Shown here one piece after another: positions 8,928 through 17,594 of a stretch of 64,000 nt of DNA (its first letter is position 1; each line of letters starts with the position of its first letter). The translations under genes were made by a program, and so were the position numbers. Below the pieces are notes generated by a model, which saw nothing but the letters and a program-made list of their open reading frames with translations, was not told the origin of the DNA and ran no database searches. This stretch comes from an uncultured Phocaeicola sp. (GTDB lineage: Bacteria; Bacteroidota; Bacteroidia; Bacteroidales; Bacteroidaceae): NCBI GenBank assembly GCA_947581855.1, contig CANPVZ010000012.1:48982-112981 (forward strand), written 5' to 3'.

Positions 8928-11900
8928 ATGGGATTTAATGAATTTTTGAGTAAACTATTCGGTAATAAGTCAACCCGGGATATGAAAGAGATACAGCCTT
9001 GGGTGGAAAAAATTAAAGCCGCTTATCCGGATATTGAAAAATTGAGTAATGATGAGCTTCGTGCCAAGACGCAGGAACTGAAACACTATATTCAGACTTC
9101 GGCTACGGAAGAGAAAGCGAAGATTGAAGAGCTGAAAGCTTCGGTGGAAAGTACGGAAATGGAAGACCGTGAGGACCTTTTTGCCCAAATTGATAAATTG
9201 GAAAAGGAGGTGTTGGATAAATATGAGAAGGCTCTGGATGAAGTGTTGCCGGTAGCTTTTTCTATTGTAAAAGATACGGCCCGTCGTTTTACTGAGAACG
9301 AAGAAATAGTAGTGACGGCTACCGATTTCGACCGCCAACTGGCCGCAACCAAAGATTTTGTCCGTATTGAAGGGGATAAAGCTATTTATCAGAATCATTG
9401 GATGGCCGGAGGTAATGATACGACGTGGAATATGGTGCATTATGATGTACAGTTGTTTGGTGGCGTAGTGCTTCATAAGGGTAAAATTGCCGAAATGGCA
9501 ACCGGTGAAGGTAAAACTTTGGTGGCTACCTTACCGGTGTTCTTGAATGCATTGACGGGAAACGGCGTGCATGTGGTAACTGTGAATGATTATCTGTCGA
9601 AGCGTGACTCTGAGTGGATGGGACCGTTATACGAGTTTCACGGATTGAGCGTGGATTGTATCGATAAGCATCAGCCTAACTCTGACGCCCGTCGGAAAGC
9701 TTATATGGCGGATATCACTTTCGGTACGAACAATGAGTTCGGTTTCGATTACTTGCGTGACAATATGGCAGGCAGTCCGAAAGATCTGGTTCAACGCCAA
9801 CATAATTATGCCATTGTGGATGAAGTGGACTCCGTGTTGATTGATGATGCCCGTACGCCATTGATTATTTCCGGACCGGTTCCCAAAGGAGACGACCAAC
9901 TATTTGAAGAACTTCGTCCGTTGGTGGAACGTTTGGTAGAAGCTCAAAAGAAATTGGCTACTCAATATTTGGCGGATGCCAAGAAGATGATAGCTTCGGA
10001 CGACAAGAAGACTCAGGAAGAAGGTTTCCTTGCTTTGTTCCGCAGTCATAAAGCATTGCCCAAAAACAAGGCATTGATTAAATTCTTGAGTGAACCGGGT
10101 ATTAAGGCCGGTATGCTTAAAACCGAGGAGATTTACATGGAACAAAACAACAAGCGTATGCCGGAAGCGGTAGAGCCATTGTTCTTTGTGATTGACGAGA
10201 AGCTGAATAGTGTGGATATGACTGATAAAGGTGTAGACCTGATTACTGGAAATTCTTCCGATCCGACTCTTTTTGTGTTGCCGGATATTGCCGGACAACT
10301 TTCAGAACTGGAGAACGAAAAGGGATTGAGCGATGAAGAAAAGCTGGCCAAGAAAGATGAGTTGCTCACCAATTATGCCGTTAAGTCGGAACGGGTACAC
10401 ACTATCAACCAGTTATTGAAGGCTTACACCATGTTCGAGAAAGACGACGAATACGTAGTAATCGACGGCCAGGTGAAGATTGTGGACGAGCAGACAGGTC
10501 GTATTATGGAAGGTCGTCGTTATTCCGACGGATTGCATCAAGCTATCGAAGCAAAAGAACGTGTGAAAGTGGAAGCGGCTACGCAGACATTCGCTACTAT
10601 TACGTTACAGAACTATTTCCGTATGTATCATAAATTGGCCGGTATGACCGGTACGGCGGAGACGGAAGCGGGTGAACTTTGGGATATCTATAAATTGGAT
10701 GTAGTGGTGATTCCGACAAATCGTCCGATTGCCCGTAAAGATATGAACGACCGCGTTTACAAGACCAAACGCGAGAAATATAAAGCCGTAATAGAGGAAA
10801 TAGAATCGCTGGTAAATGCAGGTCGTCCGGTATTGGTGGGTACTACATCGGTAGAAATCTCCGAGATGCTGAGTAAGATGCTGACCATGCGTAAAATAGA
10901 ACACAATGTATTGAATGCCAAGTTGCACCAGAAGGAAGCCGACATTGTGGCGAAAGCTGGTTTGAAAGGAACAGTAACTATCGCTACTAATATGGCGGGT
11001 CGTGGTACGGATATTAAGTTAAGTCCGGAAGTGAAAGCCGCCGGTGGATTAGCTATTATCGGTACGGAACGTCATGAATCTCGTCGTGTAGACCGCCAGT
11101 TGCGTGGACGTGCCGGACGTCAGGGAGATCCGGGTTCTTCCGTATTCTTTGTCTCGTTGGAAGACGATTTGATGCGTCTGTTTGCATCCGACCGTATTGC
11201 TCATGTAATGGACAAACTGGGTTTCAAAGAGGGTGAAATGATTGAAGCGAATATGATTTCAAGTTCTATCGAACGTGCCCAGAAAAAGGTGGAAGAGAAT
11301 AACTTTGGTATTCGTAAACGTTTGCTAGAGTATGATGACGTGATGAACAAACAGCGTACGGTTGTATACACCAAGCGTCGTCATGCCTTGATGGGTGAAC
11401 GTATCGGAATGGATATCACCAATATGATATGGGAACGTTGTAACAATGCGGTAGTCAACAATGATTACGAAGGCGCCAAGATGGATATTCTGAAAACATT
11501 GGCTATGGAAGCTCCATTTACCGAAGAGGATTTCCGTAAAGAGAAACCTGATGATTTGGTAGACAAGACTTTTGAGCAGGCTATGGCTAACTTCAAGCGT
11601 AAGATGGACCGTATGGCTCAGATTGCCCAGCCTGTTATTAAAGAGGTATATGAGAAACAGGGCCAGATGTACGAGAATATTTTGGTTCCGATTACCGATG
11701 GTAAGCGCATGTATAATATTCCGTGTAACTTGAAAGCTGCTTATGAGAGCGAATGTAAAGAAATTATTAAATCGTTCGAGAAAGCTGTACTGTTACATAC
11801 CATTGATGAAGCGTGGAAAGAAAATCTTCGTGAACTGGACGAATTGAAACATTCCGTACAGAACGCAAGTTACGAACAGAAAGATCCGCTGTTGATTTTC

Positions 11901-12221
11901 AAGTTGGAATCTGTTAACTTGTTCGACAACATGGTAGACAAGATAAACAATGAAACTATTTCCGTGTTAATGCGTGGACAGATTCCTGTCCAAGAGCCCG
12001 AACAAGTAAGAGAGGCTGCGCCGGAGAGACCGGCTCCGCGTCAGCAATATCGTGAAACAAAACAGGATTTAAGCGATCCGAACCAGCAAGCAGCGGCTGC
12101 TCGCGATACTCGGGAGGTGAAGCGTGAGCCGATTCGTTCGGAAAAGACTGTAGGACGTAACGATCCTTGTCCGTGTGGTAGCGGAAAGAAGTTTAAGAAC
12201 TGTCATGGGCGGGGAATCTAA
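8928..12221 (+). CDS. secA: Preprotein translocase ATPase SecA
   Basis: SecA is the cytoplasmic motor that pushes unfolded preproteins through SecYEG. The 1097-residue product has all expected parts. Walker A MATGEGKT is at about 190-197 and the DEVD box at about 298-301. [15 protein letters not shown] lies before it. The second motor domain carries [14 protein letters not shown] and the helicase motif [15 protein letters not shown]. The zinc-binding tail [14 protein letters not shown] is at the very end. The long size compared with about 900 residues in Escherichia coli is explained by an acidic, coiled-coil-like insert near residues 55-105 and a charged linker before the tail, both usual in Bacteroidetes. 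It is monocistronic, with its own promoter and a hairpin terminator. Confidence 0.98.
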   Translation: MGFNEFLSKLFGNKSTRDMKEIQPWVEKIKAAYPDIEKLSNDELRAKTQELKHYIQTSATEEKAKIEELKASVESTEMEDREDLFAQIDKLEKEVLDKYEKALDEVLPVAFSIVKDTARRFTENEEIVVTATDFDRQLAATKDFVRIEGDKAIYQNHWMAGGNDTTWNMVHYDVQLFGGVVLHKGKIAEMATGEGKTLVATLPVFLNALTGNGVHVVTVNDYLSKRDSEWMGPLYEFHGLSVDCIDKHQPNSDARRKAYMADITFGTNNEFGFDYLRDNMAGSPKDLVQRQHNYAIVDEVDSVLIDDARTPLIISGPVPKGDDQLFEELRPLVERLVEAQKKLATQYLADAKKMIASDDKKTQEEGFLALFRSHKALPKNKALIKFLSEPGIKAGMLKTEEIYMEQNNKRMPEAVEPLFFVIDEKLNSVDMTDKGVDLITGNSSDPTLFVLPDIAGQLSELENEKGLSDEEKLAKKDELLTNYAVKSERVHTINQLLKAYTMFEKDDEYVVIDGQVKIVDEQTGRIMEGRRYSDGLHQAIEAKERVKVEAATQTFATITLQNYFRMYHKLAGMTGTAETEAGELWDIYKLDVVVIPTNRPIARKDMNDRVYKTKREKYKAVIEEIESLVNAGRPVLVGTTSVEISEMLSKMLTMRKIEHNVLNAKLHQKEADIVAKAGLKGTVTIATNMAGRGTDIKLSPEVKAAGGLAIIGTERHESRRVDRQLRGRAGRQGDPGSSVFFVSLEDDLMRLFASDRIAHVMDKLGFKEGEMIEANMISSSIERAQKKVEENNFGIRKRLLEYDDVMNKQRTVVYTKRRHALMGERIGMDITNMIWERCNNAVVNNDYEGAKMDILKTLAMEAPFTEEDFRKEKPDDLVDKTFEQAMANFKRKMDRMAQIAQPVIKEVYEKQGQMYENILVPITDGKRMYNIPCNLKAAYESECKEIIKSFEKAVLLHTIDEAWKENLRELDELKHSVQNASYEQKDPLLIFKLESVNLFDNMVDKINNETISVLMRGQIPVQEPEQVREAAPERPAPRQQYRETKQDLSDPNQQAAAARDTREVKREPIRSEKTVGRNDPCPCGSGKKFKNCHGRGI

Positions 12222-12288
12222 TTTAATTGAAAATTGACTGCGAAGAGGCTGTTTTGTAAACTAGTCCAATCGCACATTGAAAATATAG

Positions 12289-12326
12289 AGCGGGAGGTTT
12301 CTTTAAGGGAGGCTTCCCGCTATTTT
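12289..12326 (+). terminator. Hairpin terminator after secA
   Basis: AGCGGGAGG (12289-12297) pairs with CTTCCCGCT (12313-12321), with one G-T pair, followed by ATTTT. Confidence 0.65.
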
Positions 12327-12371
12327 AAGATCTTCATGAAACGATTCTCCTTTTTTGGCGCTTGTCCTTTG

Positions 12372-12650
12372 GCATGATTCTTTTACTTGGATTATGATTA
12401 CGCGATAGAGGCACCCTATTTCTTTAGCGTTTGTTTGTATGACTCTCTGCTTGAATAATGATTTACGAGATGGAGATTATTCTATTTCCTTTAATGCTTT
12501 AACCTTTTGCATGACTCTCTTACTTGAATTAGGATGATACGATAGCGGTACTCTATTTTCTTAACGCTTGACCGTTTTCATAAATCTCGCATGGATTATG
12601 AAATTGTGTATAAGTAATGAATTCTACTCTTCGTTCTTTACGTTAAACGT
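12372..12650. repeat. Four degenerate tandem copies of a ~65-72-bp unit
   Basis: Units begin near 12372, 12437, 12509 and 12578. Each opens with a form of GCATGACTCTCTTACTTGAA, continues with ATGATTACGCGATAG-like text, and ends in CTATTTTCTTTAACGCTT-like text. Copies have drifted by many substitutions and small indels. A part-copy may precede at about 12335. The repeats carry no open frame and lie between secA and the next lipoprotein gene. Confidence 0.7.
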
Positions 12651-12694
12651 AGTTAATCTCAGTGTATTCGTTCGTATAATGCCAAGAATCAAGT

Positions 12695-12702
12695 TATTTT
12701 TG
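12695..12702 (+). promoter_or_regulatory. Bacteroides-type -7 box of the DUF6340-like lipoprotein gene
   Basis: TATTTTTG lies 28 bases before the ATG at 12731. Confidence 0.5.
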
Positions 12703-12730
12703 TCAAATCAAGATAAAAACCATAATAGTT

Positions 12731-13720
12731 ATGAGTAAATATATAACATTGATTGCATGTTTCGGACTTTTTTCCTGTTCTACTATTGGTTATGTATCAA
12801 TGGAGTCTTTATATCCGTCGGAATTAAGCTTCCCACTTGATGTGAAGTCAGTGGGAATAGTAGATAATGCAGTGAATCATGATACTTTATTGGCGAACGG
12901 CATTACGATAGGGAAACTGGAAGGTGACGGAAAAATCATGGCTCGTCAATTCGCTGTCAATCTTGCTGATGCTAACTATTTTGAATATGTTATGCTTTGT
13001 GATTCTTCATTGCGTTCGGGCACGCGGATGGATGCCCCTTTAAAACTATCGCAGGAAAAGGTGCGCCAATTGACCTCGGATTTAAATGTAGATATGTTGG
13101 TAACAGTAGACGGTATATCGATTAAAACATGGCCTGATGTGGAGCTTATGGGAGATCCGCCTTATCCGGTAGAGGTAGTGGAAGGAGAGATATCTACGGT
13201 AATAAGCGTGTATGTACCCTCTCGCAAAGAGCCGATGCATCTGGCTTTAGGAGCTCAAGATACTGTGTTTTGGGAGTTGATAGGACCTCTGACCGAGAAA
13301 TATATTGTGGAGGATGCTTCTTCTTATGGTGCTTCGTTGCCTTTGAAATATTTGGTTCCACAGTGGAAACCCGAAGAGCGTTTATATTATTCGGGAGGAT
13401 GTGTAGAATTGCGTGATGCGGCGGTATATGTGAAGGAAAATAATTGGGAAGACGCTTTTCTGTTGTGGAAGAAATCTTATGAATCCAGTAAAAGTAAATC
13501 GAAGAAAAGAATGCGTAGTGCACTGAATATGGCTCTTTATTATGAGATGCAAAGTAATATTCCCGAAGCGTTGAAATATGCGAAAGAGGCTATGGACTTG
13601 GCGAAGCCTGGAAGTCCGGACAAAAAGTACATTACTTTTTACTATTCGGCACAATTGAGTGACAAGTCTGTGAAAATGCAGAAACTTGAACTGCAAATGA
13701 AGCGTTTTGATAAGAAATAA
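12731..13720 (+). CDS. Lipoprotein of the DUF6340 type
   Basis: This 329-residue protein has a lipoprotein signal (MSKYITLIACFGLFSCSTIG, lipidated Cys near 16). The first two thirds resemble Bacteroidales proteins grouped as DUF6340: SMESLYPSELSFP, KSVGIVDNAV, and then a region with DLNVDMLVTVDGI. The last third (from about residue 225) is helical, with alanine-rich pairs such as KRMRSALNMALYYEMQSN and PEALKYAKEAMDLAK, i.e. TPR-like repeats. The protein probably sits on the periplasmic side or cell surface, bound to a membrane. No enzymatic residues are apparent and the function is unknown. It has its own promoter. Confidence 0.65.
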   Translation: MSKYITLIACFGLFSCSTIGYVSMESLYPSELSFPLDVKSVGIVDNAVNHDTLLANGITIGKLEGDGKIMARQFAVNLADANYFEYVMLCDSSLRSGTRMDAPLKLSQEKVRQLTSDLNVDMLVTVDGISIKTWPDVELMGDPPYPVEVVEGEISTVISVYVPSRKEPMHLALGAQDTVFWELIGPLTEKYIVEDASSYGASLPLKYLVPQWKPEERLYYSGGCVELRDAAVYVKENNWEDAFLLWKKSYESSKSKSKKRMRSALNMALYYEMQSNIPEALKYAKEAMDLAKPGSPDKKYITFYYSAQLSDKSVKMQKLELQMKRFDKK

Positions 13721-13754
13721 TCGTTATTATTTGTTGTTAGTACTAAATTTTTTG

Positions 13755-13762
13755 TACTTTTG
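13755..13762 (+). promoter_or_regulatory. Possible -7 box of the small acidic protein gene
   Basis: TACTTTTG lies 38 bases upstream of the ATG at 13800. Confidence 0.45.
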
Positions 13763-13799
13763 AGGTGTATTAGCAAAAGATATTAGAAAGGAAGTCGAT

Positions 13800-14252
13800 A
13801 TGAAACTTAGCTCACATTCTCATTCACTCATAGAACAGACGTTGAGAACTGTATTAGAGGTGTTTCCAGCAAGTAAGGAACAACTTGCGGTAACAGATAT
13901 ACACATTCAGCCAAGATACGATTCGGGTGAATTGATTATTTACAATGACGATGATGAAGAATTGGCACGTACGGTAATAGAAGAGTGGGCGGAGAATGAA
14001 TATACGGATGACCAATTTTACGCCGAGGCGGAATCTTTATTCCGTGATATATTGAAGAGTTGGCAAGAAAAAGGAAAATTAGATAGGCTTTCCATTATGA
14101 AGCCTTATTCTTTTGTGTTGGTTGACGATGAGAAAGAAACTATAGCCGAACTTTTGTTAATAGACGATGATACAATGATGCTCAGTGAGGATCTGTTGAA
14201 AGGTTTGGATGAAGAACTCGATGATTTCCTGAAGAAATTATTGGAAGAATAA
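13800..14252 (+). CDS. Small acidic cytoplasmic protein, unknown function
   Basis: This protein has 150 residues and a strongly acidic makeup (runs such as NDDDEE and LIDDDTMM, and the tail GLDEELDDFLKKLLEE). It has no signal peptide and no membrane segment. It opens with MKLSSHSHSLIEQTLRTVLE. I do not recognise a named domain. The regular size, a promoter box, a Shine-Dalgarno-like AGGAAG before the ATG and codon use like its neighbours make it a real gene. Confidence 0.7.
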   Translation: MKLSSHSHSLIEQTLRTVLEVFPASKEQLAVTDIHIQPRYDSGELIIYNDDDEELARTVIEEWAENEYTDDQFYAEAESLFRDILKSWQEKGKLDRLSIMKPYSFVLVDDEKETIAELLLIDDDTMMLSEDLLKGLDEELDDFLKKLLEE

Positions 14253-14566
14253 TACTTATTTGTATAAATTCCCTGAGTAATACCCAGTTTGTATAAATAC
14301 CCTTTTTTCTATATTTTATTTGATAAAGTCGTTTTAGCTTCCGAAAATATAAGCTAATGCGGCTTTATTAGTATACTCTTGAGCTTCTTTTAAAAAGCCT
14401 GAAACAAGTTATTCCTTCTATAGGCAACTTTCATCCATAAAGATTTTGATTTTCAAATGAGGGAGCATGCATGCCTCCTTATCTTAAAAGACATCCCCCA
14501 GTACTTTTTCGGTACAGTATAATGCTTCTGTATAGGTATGCTGTTGATTATAGCGCTCTTGCAAAA

Positions 14567-14598
14567 TAGCAATTTTTAGGTATTGTAGCAATTTTTAG
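14567..14598 (+). repeat. Two 13-bp direct repeats at the hmuY promoter
   Basis: TAGCAATTTTTAG occurs exactly at 14567-14579 and 14586-14598, 19 bp start to start. The second copy covers the position where a -33 element would lie relative to the TACCTTTG box. This spacing (about two helical turns) suits a dimeric regulator. Confidence 0.65.
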
Positions 14599-14605
14599 CC
14601 GACAG

Positions 14606-14613
14606 TACCTTTG
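14606..14613 (+). promoter_or_regulatory. Bacteroides-type -7 box of the heme operon
   Basis: TACCTTTG lies 45 bases before the hmuY ATG at 14658 and directly after the two 13-bp repeats. Confidence 0.6.
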
Positions 14614-14657
14614 CAGCGATAAAAAACAATAGGTATCATAAAATAATATACAGAAAG

Positions 14658-15323
14658 ATGAAAGTAAAGAAAATTTTAATGTTGTTAGCTGTGGCTTTAT
14701 GCGTTGCAGCTTGTAGTAGTGATGATGAACCGGCTAATGGGGGGACTTCTTCCGGAGTGAAATCGATTTCTAATTTAGACGCTTCCGATTATGGTTCGTG
14801 GACTTATCTTAATTTGGAAACCGGTGAAATGGAAACGGTAATGGATGCGGGCCCTTGGATATATACGGACGGAACGATTAAAAACAATGAAGTGGAGCCG
14901 GTCGGTATAAAATGGCATATCGCTTTTCATCGGTATGAAATAAAGACAAACGGAGGCTCGGTTCTTGATACTGGTTTGACTGATATGGAGAAAGTGACTT
15001 CTTTGCCGAATGGTAACTATGAAGCAGACGTTCGGCTGGCGGATGAAGACGAACTCTCTCTTACGATGGATTTGAGCGGCATGATGACAACGGGTTCTGT
15101 AGGCTATGCTCAGAATCCATATGTAAATAAAGTGTTATGCAGTTGGGTTACAAGAACTGAGACCGGTTCAATGCCTCCCGTCGTGTATACGCCGACTAAT
15201 CATGTGATGGTGTTGAAGTGTAACGACGGCAACTGGGCGAAACTTCAGTTTACTGCAGCGGGTAATACTGAAACTAATAAAAGTGGTTTTCTGACGTTCA
15301 ACTATGAGTTCTTTGCAAAGTAA
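14658..15323 (+). CDS. hmuY: HmuY-family heme-binding lipoprotein
   Basis: The product has 221 residues and a lipoprotein signal (MKVKKILMLLAVALCVAACS, Cys19). The HmuY-type domain fills the rest: DYGSWTYLNLETGE near residue 44, VGIKWHIAFHRYEIKTNGG near 83, and the C-terminal VMVLKCNDGNWAKLQF and GFLTFNYEF strands. In Porphyromonas gingivalis HmuY is a surface hemophore that captures heme and passes it to HmuR. The heme ligands cannot be assigned with certainty here; His residues near 87 and 91 are candidates only by position. First gene of a six-gene operon; its stop overlaps the next start by one base. Regulation is likely iron- or heme-dependent through the upstream 13-bp repeats (inference). 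Confidence 0.85.
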   Translation: MKVKKILMLLAVALCVAACSSDDEPANGGTSSGVKSISNLDASDYGSWTYLNLETGEMETVMDAGPWIYTDGTIKNNEVEPVGIKWHIAFHRYEIKTNGGSVLDTGLTDMEKVTSLPNGNYEADVRLADEDELSLTMDLSGMMTTGSVGYAQNPYVNKVLCSWVTRTETGSMPPVVYTPTNHVMVLKCNDGNWAKLQFTAAGNTETNKSGFLTFNYEFFAK

Positions 15324-17578
15324 TGGAGAAAAAGGTATTTGTTCTTCTATTTTGCATGATAACAGTGGCTATGACCACAGTTCGGGCAGATAATATAAAT
15401 GACCGCAGTGATGCTAACCGCTATCGCTATGCGATTCGGGGCATTGTGACGGACGAGAATGGGCTGCCTATGCCGGGCGCTACCGTACGTATATTAGATA
15501 CTACGTTCGGGGCCGGAACAAATACAGGCGGAGAGTTTACGGTTCGCCTGGAAAATACGCGGGAATATATTTTACAAGTTTCTTTTGTGGGGTATGAATC
15601 TCAGAATATAAAGACTTTGGCTTCTGTAGATCCTGTGCCGTTGCAGATACAGTTAAAGCCGTCCGCTAATCAGTTGGACGATGTGGTGGTGACCGGTTCA
15701 TTTATAGAAAAGCCTTTAAAAGATGTACCCGTGTTGACACGTATCATTTCTCAAAAGGAAATTCAAGCACTGAATCCCATGAGTATTGAAACCTTGTTGC
15801 AGTACGAGTTACCGGGTTTGCAGATTGGATATAATTCGATGAGCCAGATGCCTCAAATTTCTTATCAGGGTATGGACGGAGAATATATGCTGTTCCTGAT
15901 AGACGGTGAACGCGTGAGTGGTGAAGGTGCAGACCATAACGTGGACTTTACTCGCTTTAACGTAGATGATATTGAGCGTATTGAGGTTATAAAGGGGGCT
16001 CAATCGACTATTTACGGCTCCAATGCTTTGGGAGGTGTTATCAATATCATTACCAAAACAGCCAACCGTCCTTTCAGCGGGAATCTGAATGCACGCTATG
16101 CCGGTTCCAACGGGCAGAAATATACGGCCTCGGCAGGAGTGAAGAAAAACAGGCTCACATCTTATACAAGCCTGACTTTCCGTACGAAAGATACATATAC
16201 CCTTACCGATGAGGCCGGAAAGACTACCGTCACGGAAAGTAGCAACGGCTCGCTTACTGAAGAACAGGCGAAAGCTGCCAGTACTACTGTTTATGGATAT
16301 GAAATATGGGATGTGTCGCAGAAGTTGGGTTATACTTGTAACGAGAAGCTAAGCGCTGACCTGAGGGGATCTTTCTATCATAATAAACGGGATATCCGTA
16401 TCGGAAAGAACTATCAGGAAATCTTTATGGATTGTACGTTGGGGGGCAAGGTGAAATATTTGCCGGGTAAGAATCAACAGTTGGTGGTGGGTTATACCTA
16501 TGACAACTATAAAAAGAATCAAGATTATTTCTTGTCCGGCAAGAAAACTACCGATTATCGTAACATTAAGCAGACACCGCGTGCAGACTATACAGGAAAG
16601 TTTGGTGACCATACAGTCAGTGTAGGATTTGAAGGGGATTTGGAATATTTAAAACATTACATGCTGAAAGACACCGCTCACGTAAGCAATCGTGCGTATG
16701 CCTTTTACGTTCAGGAGGACTGGAATTTGGCCCATAACCTTAATATTGTAGCCGGTGTACGTGCAGATTACCATGAGAAATATCATTGGCATCTAACTCC
16801 CAAGATATCCGCTTTGTGGCGTTTCTGCGAGTATTTCACTTTCCGTGCAGGTTATGCGCAGGGTTTTCGTTCTCCCTCGTTGAAGGAACTTTATATGAAT
16901 TACGATATGGGCGGACTCGGGATGTTTATGATTTATGGTAATTCTGATTTGAAGCCCGAAACAAGCAATCAGGTATCCTTGTCCGGAGAATATACGAAAG
17001 GAGGATTTAACATGTCCGTTTCTTTTTCGCATAATCGTTTTAAAAATAAAATAGCTTATACATCGTTGGGTGACGATTCGAGTGATATGCAGTATGTAAA
17101 TGCCGAAAATGCCAAAACATCAGCGTGGGAGACTATCCTGCGTTATCGGTTTGGTTTCGGATTGATTCTTACCGGTTCGTACGCCTATACGAATGATTAT
17201 ATGGAAGTAGATGGACGGAATGCTTCATTGGTACGTCCGCATGCGCTTGTTTTCAATGCAATGTATACACGCAAGTTCGGGAAAATAGGTTTCAACTGTT
17301 CTTTGAACGGACAATGGGGGTCGAAGTTTGATACATATAGCCGGAGCCTGAATGATGATGCCACTTATTCATATAAGAAGATAACTTATGATGCACGTAC
17401 GTTGTGTTCTTTGAATGCGGGAGTTACCTTGCCGAAAGGTATTTCTTTTAATATAGGGGTAGACAACTTGTTTGATTACAAAGACAAGGCTGCCGATAGT
17501 TCCTTGCAGGTGCCGCAGAAGGGAATCAGTTGTATTGGAACCGTAAATGTGAATATTGCTGACATGTTTGGATTATAA
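15323..17578 (+). CDS. hmuR: TonB-dependent heme receptor HmuR
   Basis: This outer-membrane receptor has 751 residues and a signal peptide (MEKKVFVLLFCMITVAMTT). A carboxypeptidase-D-like domain (about 38-115, AIRGIVTDENGLPMPGATVR) precedes the plug (about 130-235, DDVVVTGSFIEKPLKDVPVL and IERIEVIKGAQSTIYGSNAL) and the beta-barrel. The barrel contains QGFRSPSLKELY followed by GNSDLKPE. These match the FRAP and NPDL boxes of heme receptors, in slightly altered forms. It takes heme, probably handed over by HmuY, across the outer membrane using TonB energy. Its start overlaps the hmuY stop by one base. The next gene begins 17 bases after its stop. Confidence 0.9.
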   Translation: MEKKVFVLLFCMITVAMTTVRADNINDRSDANRYRYAIRGIVTDENGLPMPGATVRILDTTFGAGTNTGGEFTVRLENTREYILQVSFVGYESQNIKTLASVDPVPLQIQLKPSANQLDDVVVTGSFIEKPLKDVPVLTRIISQKEIQALNPMSIETLLQYELPGLQIGYNSMSQMPQISYQGMDGEYMLFLIDGERVSGEGADHNVDFTRFNVDDIERIEVIKGAQSTIYGSNALGGVINIITKTANRPFSGNLNARYAGSNGQKYTASAGVKKNRLTSYTSLTFRTKDTYTLTDEAGKTTVTESSNGSLTEEQAKAASTTVYGYEIWDVSQKLGYTCNEKLSADLRGSFYHNKRDIRIGKNYQEIFMDCTLGGKVKYLPGKNQQLVVGYTYDNYKKNQDYFLSGKKTTDYRNIKQTPRADYTGKFGDHTVSVGFEGDLEYLKHYMLKDTAHVSNRAYAFYVQEDWNLAHNLNIVAGVRADYHEKYHWHLTPKISALWRFCEYFTFRAGYAQGFRSPSLKELYMNYDMGGLGMFMIYGNSDLKPETSNQVSLSGEYTKGGFNMSVSFSHNRFKNKIAYTSLGDDSSDMQYVNAENAKTSAWETILRYRFGFGLILTGSYAYTNDYMEVDGRNASLVRPHALVFNAMYTRKFGKIGFNCSLNGQWGSKFDTYSRSLNDDATYSYKKITYDARTLCSLNAGVTLPKGISFNIGVDNLFDYKDKAADSSLQVPQKGISCIGTVNVNIADMFGL

Positions 17579-17594
17579 ATATAAGAATATTGGA

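Larger units (their letters stand above)
14253..14657. other. Spacer upstream of the heme operon with repeats and coding debris
   Basis: TTGTATAAAT occurs at 14260-14269 and 14289-14298, in a 29-bp near-duplicate just after the acidic protein gene. On the minus strand, roughly 14570-14340, coding-like fragments (YNQQHTYTEALYCTEKVLGD, then EAQEYTNKAALAYIF) resemble a TPR-type protein broken by stops. The promoter region of the heme operon occupies 14560-14657. Confidence 0.4.

Noticed and set aside
12372..12650. Repeats considered as a CRISPR array or an integron attC series
   Set aside because: No exact repeat, no hairpin attC structure, and no integrase or cas gene nearby.
17556..17594. Upstream TTG start for hmuS
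   Set aside because: It lies inside the end of hmuR and adds only 13 residues in front of the clear membrane-anchor start MKRKQLIIG.
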